Positions 18,199-27,601 of a DNA stretch of 64,000 nt are shown one piece after another (position 1 is the first letter of the stretch; the number at the start of each line of letters is the position of its first letter). The DNA is from Paludibacteraceae bacterium. Lineage in GTDB: Bacteria > Bacteroidota > Bacteroidia > Bacteroidales > Paludibacteraceae. The translations under genes and the position numbers were made by a program. The stretch spans positions 1 to 64,000 of the forward strand of contig CAJOIR010000001.1 in NCBI GenBank assembly GCA_905234685.1, read 5' to 3'. The notes beneath the pieces were generated by a model. That model was not told the origin of the DNA. It did no database searches and saw nothing but the letters and a program-made list of their open reading frames with translations.

Positions 18199-18214
18199 GG
18201 AATATGTAACTTTG
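18183..18214 (+). promoter_or_regulatory. Promoter of the alkaline phosphatase gene
   Basis: TTTG at 18183-18186 and TAACTTTG at 18207-18214 are separated by 20 nt. The predicted start, about 18220, gives a leader of about 17 nt before the ATG at 18237. The element interleaves with the minus-strand promoter, so the two cannot easily be occupied together. Confidence 0.75.
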
Positions 18215-18236
18215 CAGGCAACAAAAGGCAATCTTT

Positions 18237-19649
18237 ATGAAACGTGTAATTCTCATTATATTATATGCTTGCACCATTCTGCTCAGTGTCGGTGCACAGC
18301 AGGCTAAGTATATATTCTACTTCATTGGTGATGGTATGGGTTGTAACCAGGTTAACACCACCGAGATGTATATGGCAGAACTTGAAGGGCGTATAGGCAG
18401 GAAGCAGTTGCTAATGACGCAACTGCCTTTCTCCGGTCTCGCTGCCACCTTCTCAAAGTCCAACAGTATCACATGCTCTTCGGCAGCAGGTACTGCTCTC
18501 GCTTCGGGAGAAAAGACCAATAACGGCACTCTCGGATTGGATGACAATGGTAAACGCACTCACTCCATAGCAGAGAAACTGCATGAGCAGGGGTGGGGAG
18601 TAGGCATAATGACCTCTGTCAGCATCGACCACGCCACTCCGGGTGCTTTCTATGCTCATGTTCAGAAGCGCAACGACTACTACACCATAGGTACTCAGCT
18701 CGCAGCCTCAGGTTTCGACTTCTTCGGAGGAGGTACTTTCTATTATCCTTACCCAAAGAAAAATTATGATTACAATAACAAGTCGCTTTATCAGCAATGT
18801 CGTGAGCAAGGTTATACCTTTGCAAGAGGCTATGACGACTACCTCGCAAAGAAAGACTCTGCAAAAAAGATGATTCTCATTCAGGAACATGAAGGACTCA
18901 CAGACGACTACAAGGGTCAGGGTATGATACCTTACCGTATCGACCGCAAGGAGGGTGATATGTCGCTTGTTGAGATAACCAAGGCGGCTATTGACTTTCT
19001 CTCTTCACGTCACGACCGCTTTTTCATGATGGTGGAAGGAGGAGCAATCGACTGGGCTTGCCACTCCAACGATGCTGCTGCTGCCATCAACGACGTGATA
19101 GAGTTCGACGAGGCTCTGCGTGTGGCGTATGATTTTTACCTGCACCACAAAGATGAAACGTTAATTGTTGTTACAGCTGACCATGAGACAGGCGGACTTG
19201 CACTCGGCAATTCAGACTATACCCTCAACCTGCAAGTACTGCAAAACCAGAAGGTATCACTCTCTGTTCTCTCTGATGAGTTGCAGACAATGCGAAAGCA
19301 ATACGGCAAACGCCTGAAATGGCAGCAGGTGAAGCAGTTGTTTGTTGACAGACTCGGTCTGTATGAAGCAGTGCAGTTGGATGCAGACGAAGACGCTGTC
19401 TTGCAGAAGCAGTTCAAGCAGATGCAGAAAGGCAAGAGCGGTGATGTGAAGACTATGTACAAGCAGGTCGCTTCTCTTGCCAGAGCTGCGGTGGCGCTGC
19501 TTGACACGAAGGCTCATCTTGGTTGGACAACAGGCGGTCACTCTGCCTCCGCTGTACCCGTATTCGCGATAGGTGTGGGTGCAGAGCAGTTTACAGGTTG
19601 GCAGGATAACACGGAACTGGCACCTAAGATATTGAATGTCGTAAAGTAG
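18237..19649 (+). CDS. Alkaline phosphatase (PhoA superfamily)
   Basis: 470 residues with a signal peptide (MKRVILIILYACTILLSVGAQ). The metal-binding start YFIGDGMG (about residues 27-34) supplies the first Asp. The nucleophile Ser is in ITCSSAAGTALASGEKTNNG (about 77-96), and SIDHATPGAFYAHV is the second metal-site segment. FFMMVEGGAIDWACHSND (about 262-279) and VTADHETGGLAL (about 313-324) provide the remaining Asp and His ligands. The last metal-site His lies in GWTTGGHSASAVPV. This is the periplasmic or secreted phosphatase fold that releases phosphate from monoesters. It is the first gene of a plus-strand run leading to uvrA. Confidence 0.93.
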   Translation: MKRVILIILYACTILLSVGAQQAKYIFYFIGDGMGCNQVNTTEMYMAELEGRIGRKQLLMTQLPFSGLAATFSKSNSITCSSAAGTALASGEKTNNGTLGLDDNGKRTHSIAEKLHEQGWGVGIMTSVSIDHATPGAFYAHVQKRNDYYTIGTQLAASGFDFFGGGTFYYPYPKKNYDYNNKSLYQQCREQGYTFARGYDDYLAKKDSAKKMILIQEHEGLTDDYKGQGMIPYRIDRKEGDMSLVEITKAAIDFLSSRHDRFFMMVEGGAIDWACHSNDAAAAINDVIEFDEALRVAYDFYLHHKDETLIVVTADHETGGLALGNSDYTLNLQVLQNQKVSLSVLSDELQTMRKQYGKRLKWQQVKQLFVDRLGLYEAVQLDADEDAVLQKQFKQMQKGKSGDVKTMYKQVASLARAAVALLDTKAHLGWTTGGHSASAVPVFAIGVGAEQFTGWQDNTELAPKILNVVK

Positions 19650-19680
19650 ATACTTTTAACCTTAACATTAACCCTTACAC

Positions 19681-22488
19681 ATGAAACATGATGGCGGTTG
19701 GCTTGAGGTGATAGGAGCGCGGGTGCATAACTTGCGCAACATCAATGTGCGTATCCCTCGCAACCGTCTGACTGTCATCACTGGTCTCAGCGGCTCCGGT
19801 AAATCAAGTCTGGCTTTCGACACCATCTTTGCTGAAGGACAGCGGCGCTATATTGACACCTTCTCCTCTTATGCCCGCGGTTACATAGGTAGCATGACGA
19901 GACCCGATGTTGACAAGATAACAGGTCTTTCGCCTGTAATAAGTATCGATCAGAAGACCACAAACAAGAATCCGCGTTCCACAGTTGGTACTGTGACAGA
20001 GGTTTACGACTACCTCAGGCTTCTCTTTGCAAGAGCGTCAACGGCATACAGTTACAATACTGGCGAAGAGATGGTGCACTATACCGACGAGCAGATTCTT
20101 GACCTGATAATAAAAGAGTTTGCTGGCAGACGTGTGCTCTTGCTCTCTCCATTGGTGAAGAATAGGAAAGGACATTACCGCGAACTTTTTGAGCGTTACC
20201 GCAAGAAAGGCTTCATGTATATGCGTGTCGACGGAGAAATGACAGATATCACCTTCGGCATGAAGACCGACCGCTACAAGAACCACTCCATCGAACTCGT
20301 TGTTGACCGTTTGAAGATAAATCAGCACGGTATCGCTGCAGAACAAGACCGTCACAGAGTCTTGCAGTCTATTGACAAGGCTATGCAACATGGTGAGGGA
20401 GTGATGATGATGGTTGATGCTGACGATGTAAGTAGTGTGCGCTATTACAGCCGCAACCTGATGTGTCCTACTACGGGTATCAGTTATGCAGACCCTGCTC
20501 CACACAGTTTCTCTTTCAATTCTCCACAAGGAGCTTGTCCGCATTGTCACGGACTTGGCACGGTTACGCTGCTTGACATGGAGAAGATAGTGCCTGACAA
20601 AAGCCGCTCGTTGCGTGACGGTGCTATACAGCCTCTCGGCAAATACAAGAAGTCGGTGCTCTTTGAGCAGGTTGACGGAGTGCTACAGAAATACGGATTC
20701 ACGCTTGACACCCCTTTCTCCGAACTCTCCGAAGAGACTGTGGATGAACTTATGAATGGGACGGTGGATGCCGATGTGTTCCGTTTCAACCGTTATGAAG
20801 GCATACTCCACTATCTGGAGTTGCAACAGGAGAACTCGCAGACAGAGGCTGAGATTAATTGGGTTAACAGATATAGCAAGGATGTGCAATGCCCCGAGTG
20901 CAAGGGCGCAAGACTTAACAGGGAGGCGTTGTCGTTCAAGATAGCGGGTAAGAATATCGCCGAACTTGCAGAAATGGATATCTCAGACTTGGCTTTATGG
21001 CTTGATACTGCATCAGAACACATGACAGAGCGCCAGCAGATTATCGCCACAGAGATACTGCGCGAGATAAAGTCAAGAATAGGCTTTATGCTGGATGTAG
21101 GCTTAGGTTATCTCTCTCTTGCGCGTACTTCCGATTCACTCTCGGGAGGTGAGAGTCAACGTATTCGCTTAGCTACGCAGATAGGCTCCAAACTGGTGAA
21201 TGTGCTCTATATCCTTGATGAGCCAAGCATAGGTCTTCACCAGCGTGACAACCGCAGACTCATCAATTCCCTCAAGCGACTCCGCGACATGGGTAATACC
21301 ATCATCGTTGTGGAGCATGACGAGCAGATGATGCGTGAAGCTGACTGGATAGTTGACATAGGACCTAAAGCCGGCAGACTGGGAGGCCGGGTAATCTTTC
21401 AAGGTACACCTGAGGAATTGCTTAAGTCCGACACCCTTACTGCCAGATATCTCGTCTCCGGCTTCAACCATAATCCTGACAACCTGCAACCTGTCAATAT
21501 AAAATCTCTTTCGTGGCTTACTCTGCGCGGTTGCAGAGGCAATAACCTGAAGAATATAGATGTCAGTTTCCCTCTTGGTTGCATGATATGCGTCACAGGT
21601 GTAAGCGGTAGCGGCAAATCCACTCTTGTCAACCAAACGCTTTTCCCTGTGCTTAGTCAGAAGTTCTACCGCTCGCTTATGGAGCCTATGCCATTCGACA
21701 GCATTGAAGGAATAGAGAATGTTGACAAGGTGGTATCGGTTGACCAAAGTCCTATAGGAAGAACACCGAGAAGCAACCCCGCTACTTATACGGGCGTTTT
21801 CTCCAACATACGACAGCTGTTTGCTTCTGTACCCGAAGCTCAGATAAGAGGATGGAAACCTGGGAGATTCTCGTTCAACACAGCAGGAGGAAGATGTGAA
21901 GACTGCGCTGGAAACGGCTATAAGACAATACAGATGCATTTCCTCCCTGACGTATACGTGAAGTGTGAGACATGCTCCGGCAAACGTTATAACAGGGAGA
22001 CTCTTGAAATCCGGTTCAAAGGCAAGACAATCTTCGATGTGCTTGACATGACTGTCAATCAGGCGGTGGAATTCTTTGAGTCGCAGCCAGACATTCTTAG
22101 CAAGATAAAGACTATGCAGGAGGTTGGATTGGGATATATTAAACTCGGTCAAAGCAGCACTACTTTGTCAGGCGGCGAGAGTCAGCGCATGAAACTTGCT
22201 GCAGAGTTGTCAAGGCGTGATACGGGCAAAACAGTGTATATACTTGATGAACCTACCACCGGTTTGCATTTCGATGACATTCGCGTGTTGCTTGGAGTGC
22301 TGCGTCGTTTGCAGTCGCGAGGCAACACTGTGATTATCATCGAGCACAACCTTGATGTCATTCGTTCGGCTGATTATATTATAGATATGGGTCCTGAAGG
22401 TGGTGCAGCGGGAGGAAAGATAGTGGCAACAGGAGCAGTGCAGGATATAAGACAGAACAGGAAAAGTCTGACAGGAAAATATCTGTGA
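19681..22488 (+). CDS. uvrA: Excinuclease ABC subunit A
   Basis: 935 residues, full length for UvrA. There are two ABC ATPase halves: Walker A GLSGSGKSSLAFDT (about 34-47) and GVSGSGKSTLVNQ (about 640-652), ABC signatures SLSGGESQRIRLATQIGSKL (about 482) and TLSGGESQRMKLAAELSRR (about 823), and Walker B YILDEPSIGLH and YILDEPTTGLH. The zinc-binding Cys pairs are CPECKG (about 404) and CEDCAG and CETCSG (about 740-770). It recognises bulky DNA lesions and loads UvrB in nucleotide excision repair. It lies 31 nt after the phosphatase gene. The spacer holds TTAACC-type repeats (19657-19680). Confidence 0.98.
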   Translation: MKHDGGWLEVIGARVHNLRNINVRIPRNRLTVITGLSGSGKSSLAFDTIFAEGQRRYIDTFSSYARGYIGSMTRPDVDKITGLSPVISIDQKTTNKNPRSTVGTVTEVYDYLRLLFARASTAYSYNTGEEMVHYTDEQILDLIIKEFAGRRVLLLSPLVKNRKGHYRELFERYRKKGFMYMRVDGEMTDITFGMKTDRYKNHSIELVVDRLKINQHGIAAEQDRHRVLQSIDKAMQHGEGVMMMVDADDVSSVRYYSRNLMCPTTGISYADPAPHSFSFNSPQGACPHCHGLGTVTLLDMEKIVPDKSRSLRDGAIQPLGKYKKSVLFEQVDGVLQKYGFTLDTPFSELSEETVDELMNGTVDADVFRFNRYEGILHYLELQQENSQTEAEINWVNRYSKDVQCPECKGARLNREALSFKIAGKNIAELAEMDISDLALWLDTASEHMTERQQIIATEILREIKSRIGFMLDVGLGYLSLARTSDSLSGGESQRIRLATQIGSKLVNVLYILDEPSIGLHQRDNRRLINSLKRLRDMGNTIIVVEHDEQMMREADWIVDIGPKAGRLGGRVIFQGTPEELLKSDTLTARYLVSGFNHNPDNLQPVNIKSLSWLTLRGCRGNNLKNIDVSFPLGCMICVTGVSGSGKSTLVNQTLFPVLSQKFYRSLMEPMPFDSIEGIENVDKVVSVDQSPIGRTPRSNPATYTGVFSNIRQLFASVPEAQIRGWKPGRFSFNTAGGRCEDCAGNGYKTIQMHFLPDVYVKCETCSGKRYNRETLEIRFKGKTIFDVLDMTVNQAVEFFESQPDILSKIKTMQEVGLGYIKLGQSSTTLSGGESQRMKLAAELSRRDTGKTVYILDEPTTGLHFDDIRVLLGVLRRLQSRGNTVIIIEHNLDVIRSADYIIDMGPEGGAAGGKIVATGAVQDIRQNRKSLTGKYL

Positions 22489-22545
22489 TATATATTTAAG
22501 ACCGGATTACTCCCTAGACTTTAAGCCATAAATATTAACCACACA

Positions 22546-24603
22546 GTGTTACTCAGTATCGTAGTCATATTGCTCATTCTGGTGTTTGTGCCTTTGGTAT
22601 GCAAACCTTTGCGTGTGCCGCAGATTGTAGGCTATATAATAGCAGGCATTGCTGTGGGACAATACGGGTTTGGTTGGGTAGGCGAAAGCGAGACTATACG
22701 CATGCTTGGCAAGGCAGGAATGATATATCTCATGTTTCTTTCAGGTATTGAAATCGACATGAATGATTTCCGTCGCTCCCGCAACAAGAGTCTTGTATTC
22801 GGTTTGCTCACATTCAGTGTGCCTTGTATGCTCGGAGTCTTTGCTACTCGTATGATGGGTTATGACTGGCTGCCAAGTCTTCTGCTCGGTTCGATGTATG
22901 GGTCACATACTCTAATGACTTACCCTGTAGTGTCGCGTTACGGCTTCGGACGTCAGACTATAGTCAGTGTTGTCGTTGGAGGTACGATGCTCGCTATTGC
23001 GCTATCGCTCTTGTCGCTTGGTGTGATAACATCGGTGTCGAATGGAGAAACGGGCATGAGTGCGACACTGCGTATGATTATGTATGTGACGCTTTTCCTC
23101 GTCATGGTGATGTGGCTATTTCCTCGCATAGCGACATGGTTTATCAAGCGCGTTGACGATGCCATGTCGGAATTTCTGCTGGTCATGCTCCTTGTGGCTC
23201 TTGCGGCATGGGTAGCCGACTTGGCAGGACTTGAAGCCATCTTCGGTGCCTTTGTGGCAGGCGTGGCGCTCAACAGACGTATTCCGAACCTCTCGCCGTT
23301 GATGAACAGAATCAGTTTTGTTGGTAATGCATTCTTCATTCCTGTCTTTCTTGTAGGTGTGGGTATGATGATTGACGTACGTGTGTTCACAGCAGGCTGG
23401 GGTACTCTGTTTGTAGCTGCGGTGATGCTGGTAACCAAACTGGGAGGTAAAGGACTTGCCGTGTGGCTTTCGTGTCTGCTGCTTAAATTCGACAGGCTTA
23501 ACGGCAGACTCATGTTCGGACTTTCAGCAGCATCGGCTGCAGGCACACTGGCAGTTGTAGCTATCGGCTATGACAACGGCTTGCTTGGCGTGGAGATGCT
23601 CAACGCTGCCGTGCTACTCATACTCTTCTCGTGTCTCATAGCATCTTTCGTCACCGAAGAGGCTGCAAGAAAACTTGCTCTCGCCGAGAATCTTGCTGAA
23701 GGCGGCAGTGATGCACACAGACAGGTTCTTATTGCGCTCTCAAATCCGCAGAATGACACAGCTCTTGTTGACATAGCGCTCTTAACAAGCAGGCAGAACA
23801 GGAAAAACACATTTGCCGCCCTTGCTGTATGCAACACCACCGATGAAGAAGATGCCGCCCGACAGAAAGTGCTTCACGCAGCCAGATATGCTGCAACTTC
23901 CGACGTTGAACTTGAAATGATCACTTCGCTTGCTGCCAATACCGCAAACGGAATCCTGCAGATAGATCAAAATAATGATTTCAACACTCTCGTTCTCGGA
24001 CTTAATTTCGACAACGACAACTCCTTCGGTGACGTGGCAACCCATATACTTCATTCAGTGCAGCAGCAGGTTATGCTCTATAGACAAGTCCAACCGCTAA
24101 ACACCATTGAGCATTTGCATGTCGCCGTGCCTAAACACGCACACAAAGAGGTGGGGTTCGTCCAGGTTTTCGATGCAATCAGACAACTTGCCGTGCAGAC
24201 AAGTGCACGACTTACTTTCTATTGCAATAGTGAGACTCAGAAAGTCCTGACAAACCTCTGCAGGCAGGAACGAAAGAAACTCAACGCACGTTTCATTGAG
24301 ATGGAGGACTGGGAAGACTCGCTGATGATTGCAAAAGAGATGAGCAGGAACGATATGCTTGTGCTTTTGCAGGCAAGACCTGCAACGGTAAGCTACAACC
24401 CCCTATTCGAGTCTGGGGCATACCTCATACGTAAGTTCTATTCCGAACATAACGTACTCGTCATTTACCCCGAACAAACAGGTACTGCCCTTTCCGACAG
24501 CCTTATTCACGACTATTCAGGTACCACAGAGCGAATCTCTATTGCCAGCAGGTTGTATAACCGATACCTCTCATGGCAGCGACGCAAACAAAGGTATCTG
24601 TAA
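22546..24603 (+). CDS. CPA2-family cation:proton antiporter with C-terminal cytosolic domain
   Basis: 685 residues, start GTG at 22546. Residues 1-380 hold about 12 hydrophobic spans, with the CPA2 features VVILLILVFVPLVCKPLRVP, VGYIIAGIAVGQYGFGWVGE and the core acidic region ADLAGLEAIFGAFVAGVALN. Residues about 395-685 are cytosolic. They begin RQVLIALSNPQNDTALVDIA, contain a second alpha/beta unit (HLHVAVPKHAHKEVGF), and look like two universal-stress-like modules, which commonly regulate CPA2 transporters in Bacteroidota. The transported ion (Na+ or K+ against H+) cannot be read from the sequence. It lies between uvrA and the nuclease gene with small gaps. Confidence 0.9.
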   Translation: MLLSIVVILLILVFVPLVCKPLRVPQIVGYIIAGIAVGQYGFGWVGESETIRMLGKAGMIYLMFLSGIEIDMNDFRRSRNKSLVFGLLTFSVPCMLGVFATRMMGYDWLPSLLLGSMYGSHTLMTYPVVSRYGFGRQTIVSVVVGGTMLAIALSLLSLGVITSVSNGETGMSATLRMIMYVTLFLVMVMWLFPRIATWFIKRVDDAMSEFLLVMLLVALAAWVADLAGLEAIFGAFVAGVALNRRIPNLSPLMNRISFVGNAFFIPVFLVGVGMMIDVRVFTAGWGTLFVAAVMLVTKLGGKGLAVWLSCLLLKFDRLNGRLMFGLSAASAAGTLAVVAIGYDNGLLGVEMLNAAVLLILFSCLIASFVTEEAARKLALAENLAEGGSDAHRQVLIALSNPQNDTALVDIALLTSRQNRKNTFAALAVCNTTDEEDAARQKVLHAARYAATSDVELEMITSLAANTANGILQIDQNNDFNTLVLGLNFDNDNSFGDVATHILHSVQQQVMLYRQVQPLNTIEHLHVAVPKHAHKEVGFVQVFDAIRQLAVQTSARLTFYCNSETQKVLTNLCRQERKKLNARFIEMEDWEDSLMIAKEMSRNDMLVLLQARPATVSYNPLFESGAYLIRKFYSEHNVLVIYPEQTGTALSDSLIHDYSGTTERISIASRLYNRYLSWQRRKQRYL

Positions 24604-24627
24604 CAATTTGTCACATACAGGTTAGAT

Positions 24628-27558
24628 ATGTCATTTCTCAGGAACATAGTACAACAATATGCTAAGCGGCTTAACCTCTCTGCAGAAGGTTCTGACCGCG
24701 GAGTGCAGAGGGCGTTCTTTTTCGTTTTTCCCAACAGGCGTGCGGCTATGTTTTTCCGCAGATACCTTGCTTCGGCTGCAGGACGGGCAATATTGTCTCC
24801 GCAAATTATTACCATTCAGCAACTATTTGAGCAACTGTCTCCGCTTAAGCCAGTTGAGCAGACAGAGCTGCTATTCCGGCTCTACAGGGTTTACCGTGAA
24901 ATATACCTTATTCCGCGAGGTGTGGACGAATCATTCGACAACTTCGTTTTCTGGGGCAGAATGATGCTTTCTGACTTCAACGAAGTAGATATGAATCTGG
25001 TTGACGCTTCGCGTCTATTCCAAAACCTTGCAGACCTAAAGGATATAGAAGAACGTTTTTCCGGACTTGGTGAAGAGCAGCGAGACTCGCTCAAACTATT
25101 TGCTTCCGGATTCCGTTCTGGCAACGACAATGTGTACCGTGAGAAATTCGTGAATTTTTGGCAGACTCTGTTGCCTGTTTACAAAGGATTGCGCACTCAG
25201 CTTCTCAGTGAAAAACTTGCCTATACAGGCATGTTGCAGCGCGAAGTGGTGGAGAAGCATGCTCCCAAACTTATTTCTGAAATGCAGAGCAATGGAAACC
25301 GTTTTGTATTCATAGGATTCAATGCTCTTACTGCCTCTGAGAAACGACTTATGCTCATTCTGCGTGATGCCGGAATAGTTGAATTCTGTTGGGATTACGG
25401 CCATAAATATCTGTGCGACCCGAAGAATCTCGCTTCTCTTTTCATGCAGGAGAATCTAAAACTCTTCCCGCAGACTATAGTTATTCCTTCAGATTCCGAC
25501 AAGTCAGCTGCCATCCACCTCGTCAAGATACCGTCTGCTGCGGGAGAGGCTCAGATGACAGGCAGACTGTTGGAAGAAATGGCATTGCGTTCGGATTCTG
25601 CTGAGGATGTAGAATGGATGCAGACAGGTGTGATACTCCCCGATGAGCGTATGCTTAACATGGTACAACGCTGTATACCTCCGTGTGTTACTGACATGAA
25701 TATCACCATGGGGCAGTCGCTTGCTCAGACACCGGTGATGTCGCTTTTACAGCATCTCGGAGAGTTACAGATGCTACAGAAGAAGCAGAAGGACGTCACA
25801 TTCTTCTACTACCGACCCGTTCATGCTATAATGTGTCATCCGTATATTGCAGGCAGATTGACCACAGAAGAGAGTTCTGTCTTAACTGAGATGAAGCGTT
25901 CAAACATGACATTTGTGCCGCAGACTTGCTTTGCTAACAGTCGGTTGTTGAGTCTTATTTTTACTACTCAGTCTGATATTGCTTCTACAATATCCTGGCT
26001 CCATCAGATTTTGCTTACAATACTTTCCCCCCTCACTTCTAACACATCACCCTTAACCCCTCAACATTCCGAATACATCTGTCAAACATTGATGCAACTT
26101 AACCGTCTGAAGACTCTGACGGAGAGATATGGTGATATTGACTTGTCTCTAAAGACTTTCTTCCAACTGCTTACCAACCTTGTGGCTGCATTGCGTGTGC
26201 CTTTCGAGGGTGAGCCTCTTGCAGGATTGCAGATAATGGGTATGCTTGAGAGCAGAGGTATGGATTTCAAGCATGTCATTCTGACTGATGTCAACGATGA
26301 TGTGCTTCCTGGGAGGAGACAGCAGCAAACATACATCCCCAACGACCTCAGAAATGCATACGGTTTGCCAACACCCGAGCGTCAGGATGCAGTGTTTGCA
26401 TACAACTTCTACCGCCTAATAGCGCACGCAGATGAGGTGTGGCTTCTGCAGAATACGGCAAGTGACGATATGCGCTCCGGAGAAGAGAGCAGATATGTGA
26501 CGCAGTTGCGGTATGAGTATGGTGTTGACATAGATGTAAGCATTGTTACAGGTAAACCAGAGACAGCAAGAGAAGAACTGAAACAGGTACAGAAAGATGC
26601 TAATGTAATGCAGGAACTTTCTGCGTTCATACATAACATACAACCGATTGGCGATAACATCGAGTCGCCCCTACGACCATCTCACTCTTTATCTCCTTCA
26701 GCACTCAATACCTATGTGCAATGTCCGCTCAAATTTTATCTGCAGTATGTGCACTCGCTTCGCGAAGCTCCAAAGATAGACGAAGGTATTCGTGATGACA
26801 GTTTCGGTAATGTGCTTCACAACGTTATGCAAGAACTCTATCAACCGTACAGAAATTCAGTTCTCCGCGAAGAGTATCTTGTTCACATGAAACGCAGAGT
26901 ACATCAGACGGATTTGGTGGAGAGACTCTACATGCGCGAACAATATCACACGGAGGATGTTTCACTTGACGGTAAAGACAACCTTGCAGTGTATGTAATC
27001 AAACAGTATGTCACTAAAGTGTTAGATTATGACCTCACTCTCTTGCCATTTCGCTATATCGACTCGGAAGTTTCCTGTGAGACTTACTTCCAATTCACCA
27101 GTTTACCAGTTCGCCAAATCAGCATCAAGGGGGTGATAGACCGCATTGACGAGAAAGACGGAGTGATACGTATTATTGACTATAAAACGGGTTCAATGCA
27201 CAATACTTTTCCGTCTATGAGCGAAATGTTTTCTCCTTCTTATGCTTTGAAGTCGGACCACGTACGGCAGACTCTCCTTTATTGTCTGCTATATGCAAAC
27301 AATTCGCATGGCAACACAACTGTAATAGAACCGCACGTATATTATGTGAGAAAACACGGAGCGGAGATTGACGTGAAGATTGAACCACCAAAGTCAGTTA
27401 GCGAACCAGCAAGAGGTTTTCAAGGTGTCAGAGATGATTTTGAAAAGGCACTCCGGGGAGTACTTGATGACATCTTCAACAGTCCGAACCCTTTCAGCGG
27501 TAATATCTCCGAGCTATGCGATTACTGCCCATTCTCGGCGGTCTGCAACATGAAATAA
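24628..27558 (+). CDS. AddB-like PD-(D/E)XK nuclease
   Basis: 976 residues. The N-terminal part has FVFPNRRAAMFFRRYLA, as in AddB-type helicase-like subunits. The C-terminal nuclease (about 690-976) has four Cys for an Fe-S cluster: YVQCPLKFYL (about 697), then CDYC and VC in the last dozen residues. The nuclease core is KGVIDRIDEKDGVIRIIDYK (about 835-855) with the catalytic D-x(n)-D-Y-K. Such proteins process double-strand DNA ends for recombination. No AddA-like helicase gene is in the window. Two short simple-sequence stretches interrupt the ORF (26021-26070 and 27091-27115) without breaking frame. Confidence 0.88.
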   Translation: MSFLRNIVQQYAKRLNLSAEGSDRGVQRAFFFVFPNRRAAMFFRRYLASAAGRAILSPQIITIQQLFEQLSPLKPVEQTELLFRLYRVYREIYLIPRGVDESFDNFVFWGRMMLSDFNEVDMNLVDASRLFQNLADLKDIEERFSGLGEEQRDSLKLFASGFRSGNDNVYREKFVNFWQTLLPVYKGLRTQLLSEKLAYTGMLQREVVEKHAPKLISEMQSNGNRFVFIGFNALTASEKRLMLILRDAGIVEFCWDYGHKYLCDPKNLASLFMQENLKLFPQTIVIPSDSDKSAAIHLVKIPSAAGEAQMTGRLLEEMALRSDSAEDVEWMQTGVILPDERMLNMVQRCIPPCVTDMNITMGQSLAQTPVMSLLQHLGELQMLQKKQKDVTFFYYRPVHAIMCHPYIAGRLTTEESSVLTEMKRSNMTFVPQTCFANSRLLSLIFTTQSDIASTISWLHQILLTILSPLTSNTSPLTPQHSEYICQTLMQLNRLKTLTERYGDIDLSLKTFFQLLTNLVAALRVPFEGEPLAGLQIMGMLESRGMDFKHVILTDVNDDVLPGRRQQQTYIPNDLRNAYGLPTPERQDAVFAYNFYRLIAHADEVWLLQNTASDDMRSGEESRYVTQLRYEYGVDIDVSIVTGKPETAREELKQVQKDANVMQELSAFIHNIQPIGDNIESPLRPSHSLSPSALNTYVQCPLKFYLQYVHSLREAPKIDEGIRDDSFGNVLHNVMQELYQPYRNSVLREEYLVHMKRRVHQTDLVERLYMREQYHTEDVSLDGKDNLAVYVIKQYVTKVLDYDLTLLPFRYIDSEVSCETYFQFTSLPVRQISIKGVIDRIDEKDGVIRIIDYKTGSMHNTFPSMSEMFSPSYALKSDHVRQTLLYCLLYANNSHGNTTVIEPHVYYVRKHGAEIDVKIEPPKSVSEPARGFQGVRDDFEKALRGVLDDIFNSPNPFSGNISELCDYCPFSAVCNMK

Positions 27559-27601
27559 AAAGAGAATTCACTGCTTTTGCGTCACTCTTGCCACCAAAGG
27601 T

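Noticed and set aside
18164..18277. Upstream start for the DUF2490 gene
   Set aside because: It would overlap both divergent promoters and the alkaline phosphatase start; the ATG at 18163 gives a clean signal peptide.
21169..22152. 327-codon open frame on the minus strand inside uvrA
   Set aside because: It lies antisense to well-conserved UvrA motifs, has no promoter or homology pattern and its composition is that of a reverse shadow.
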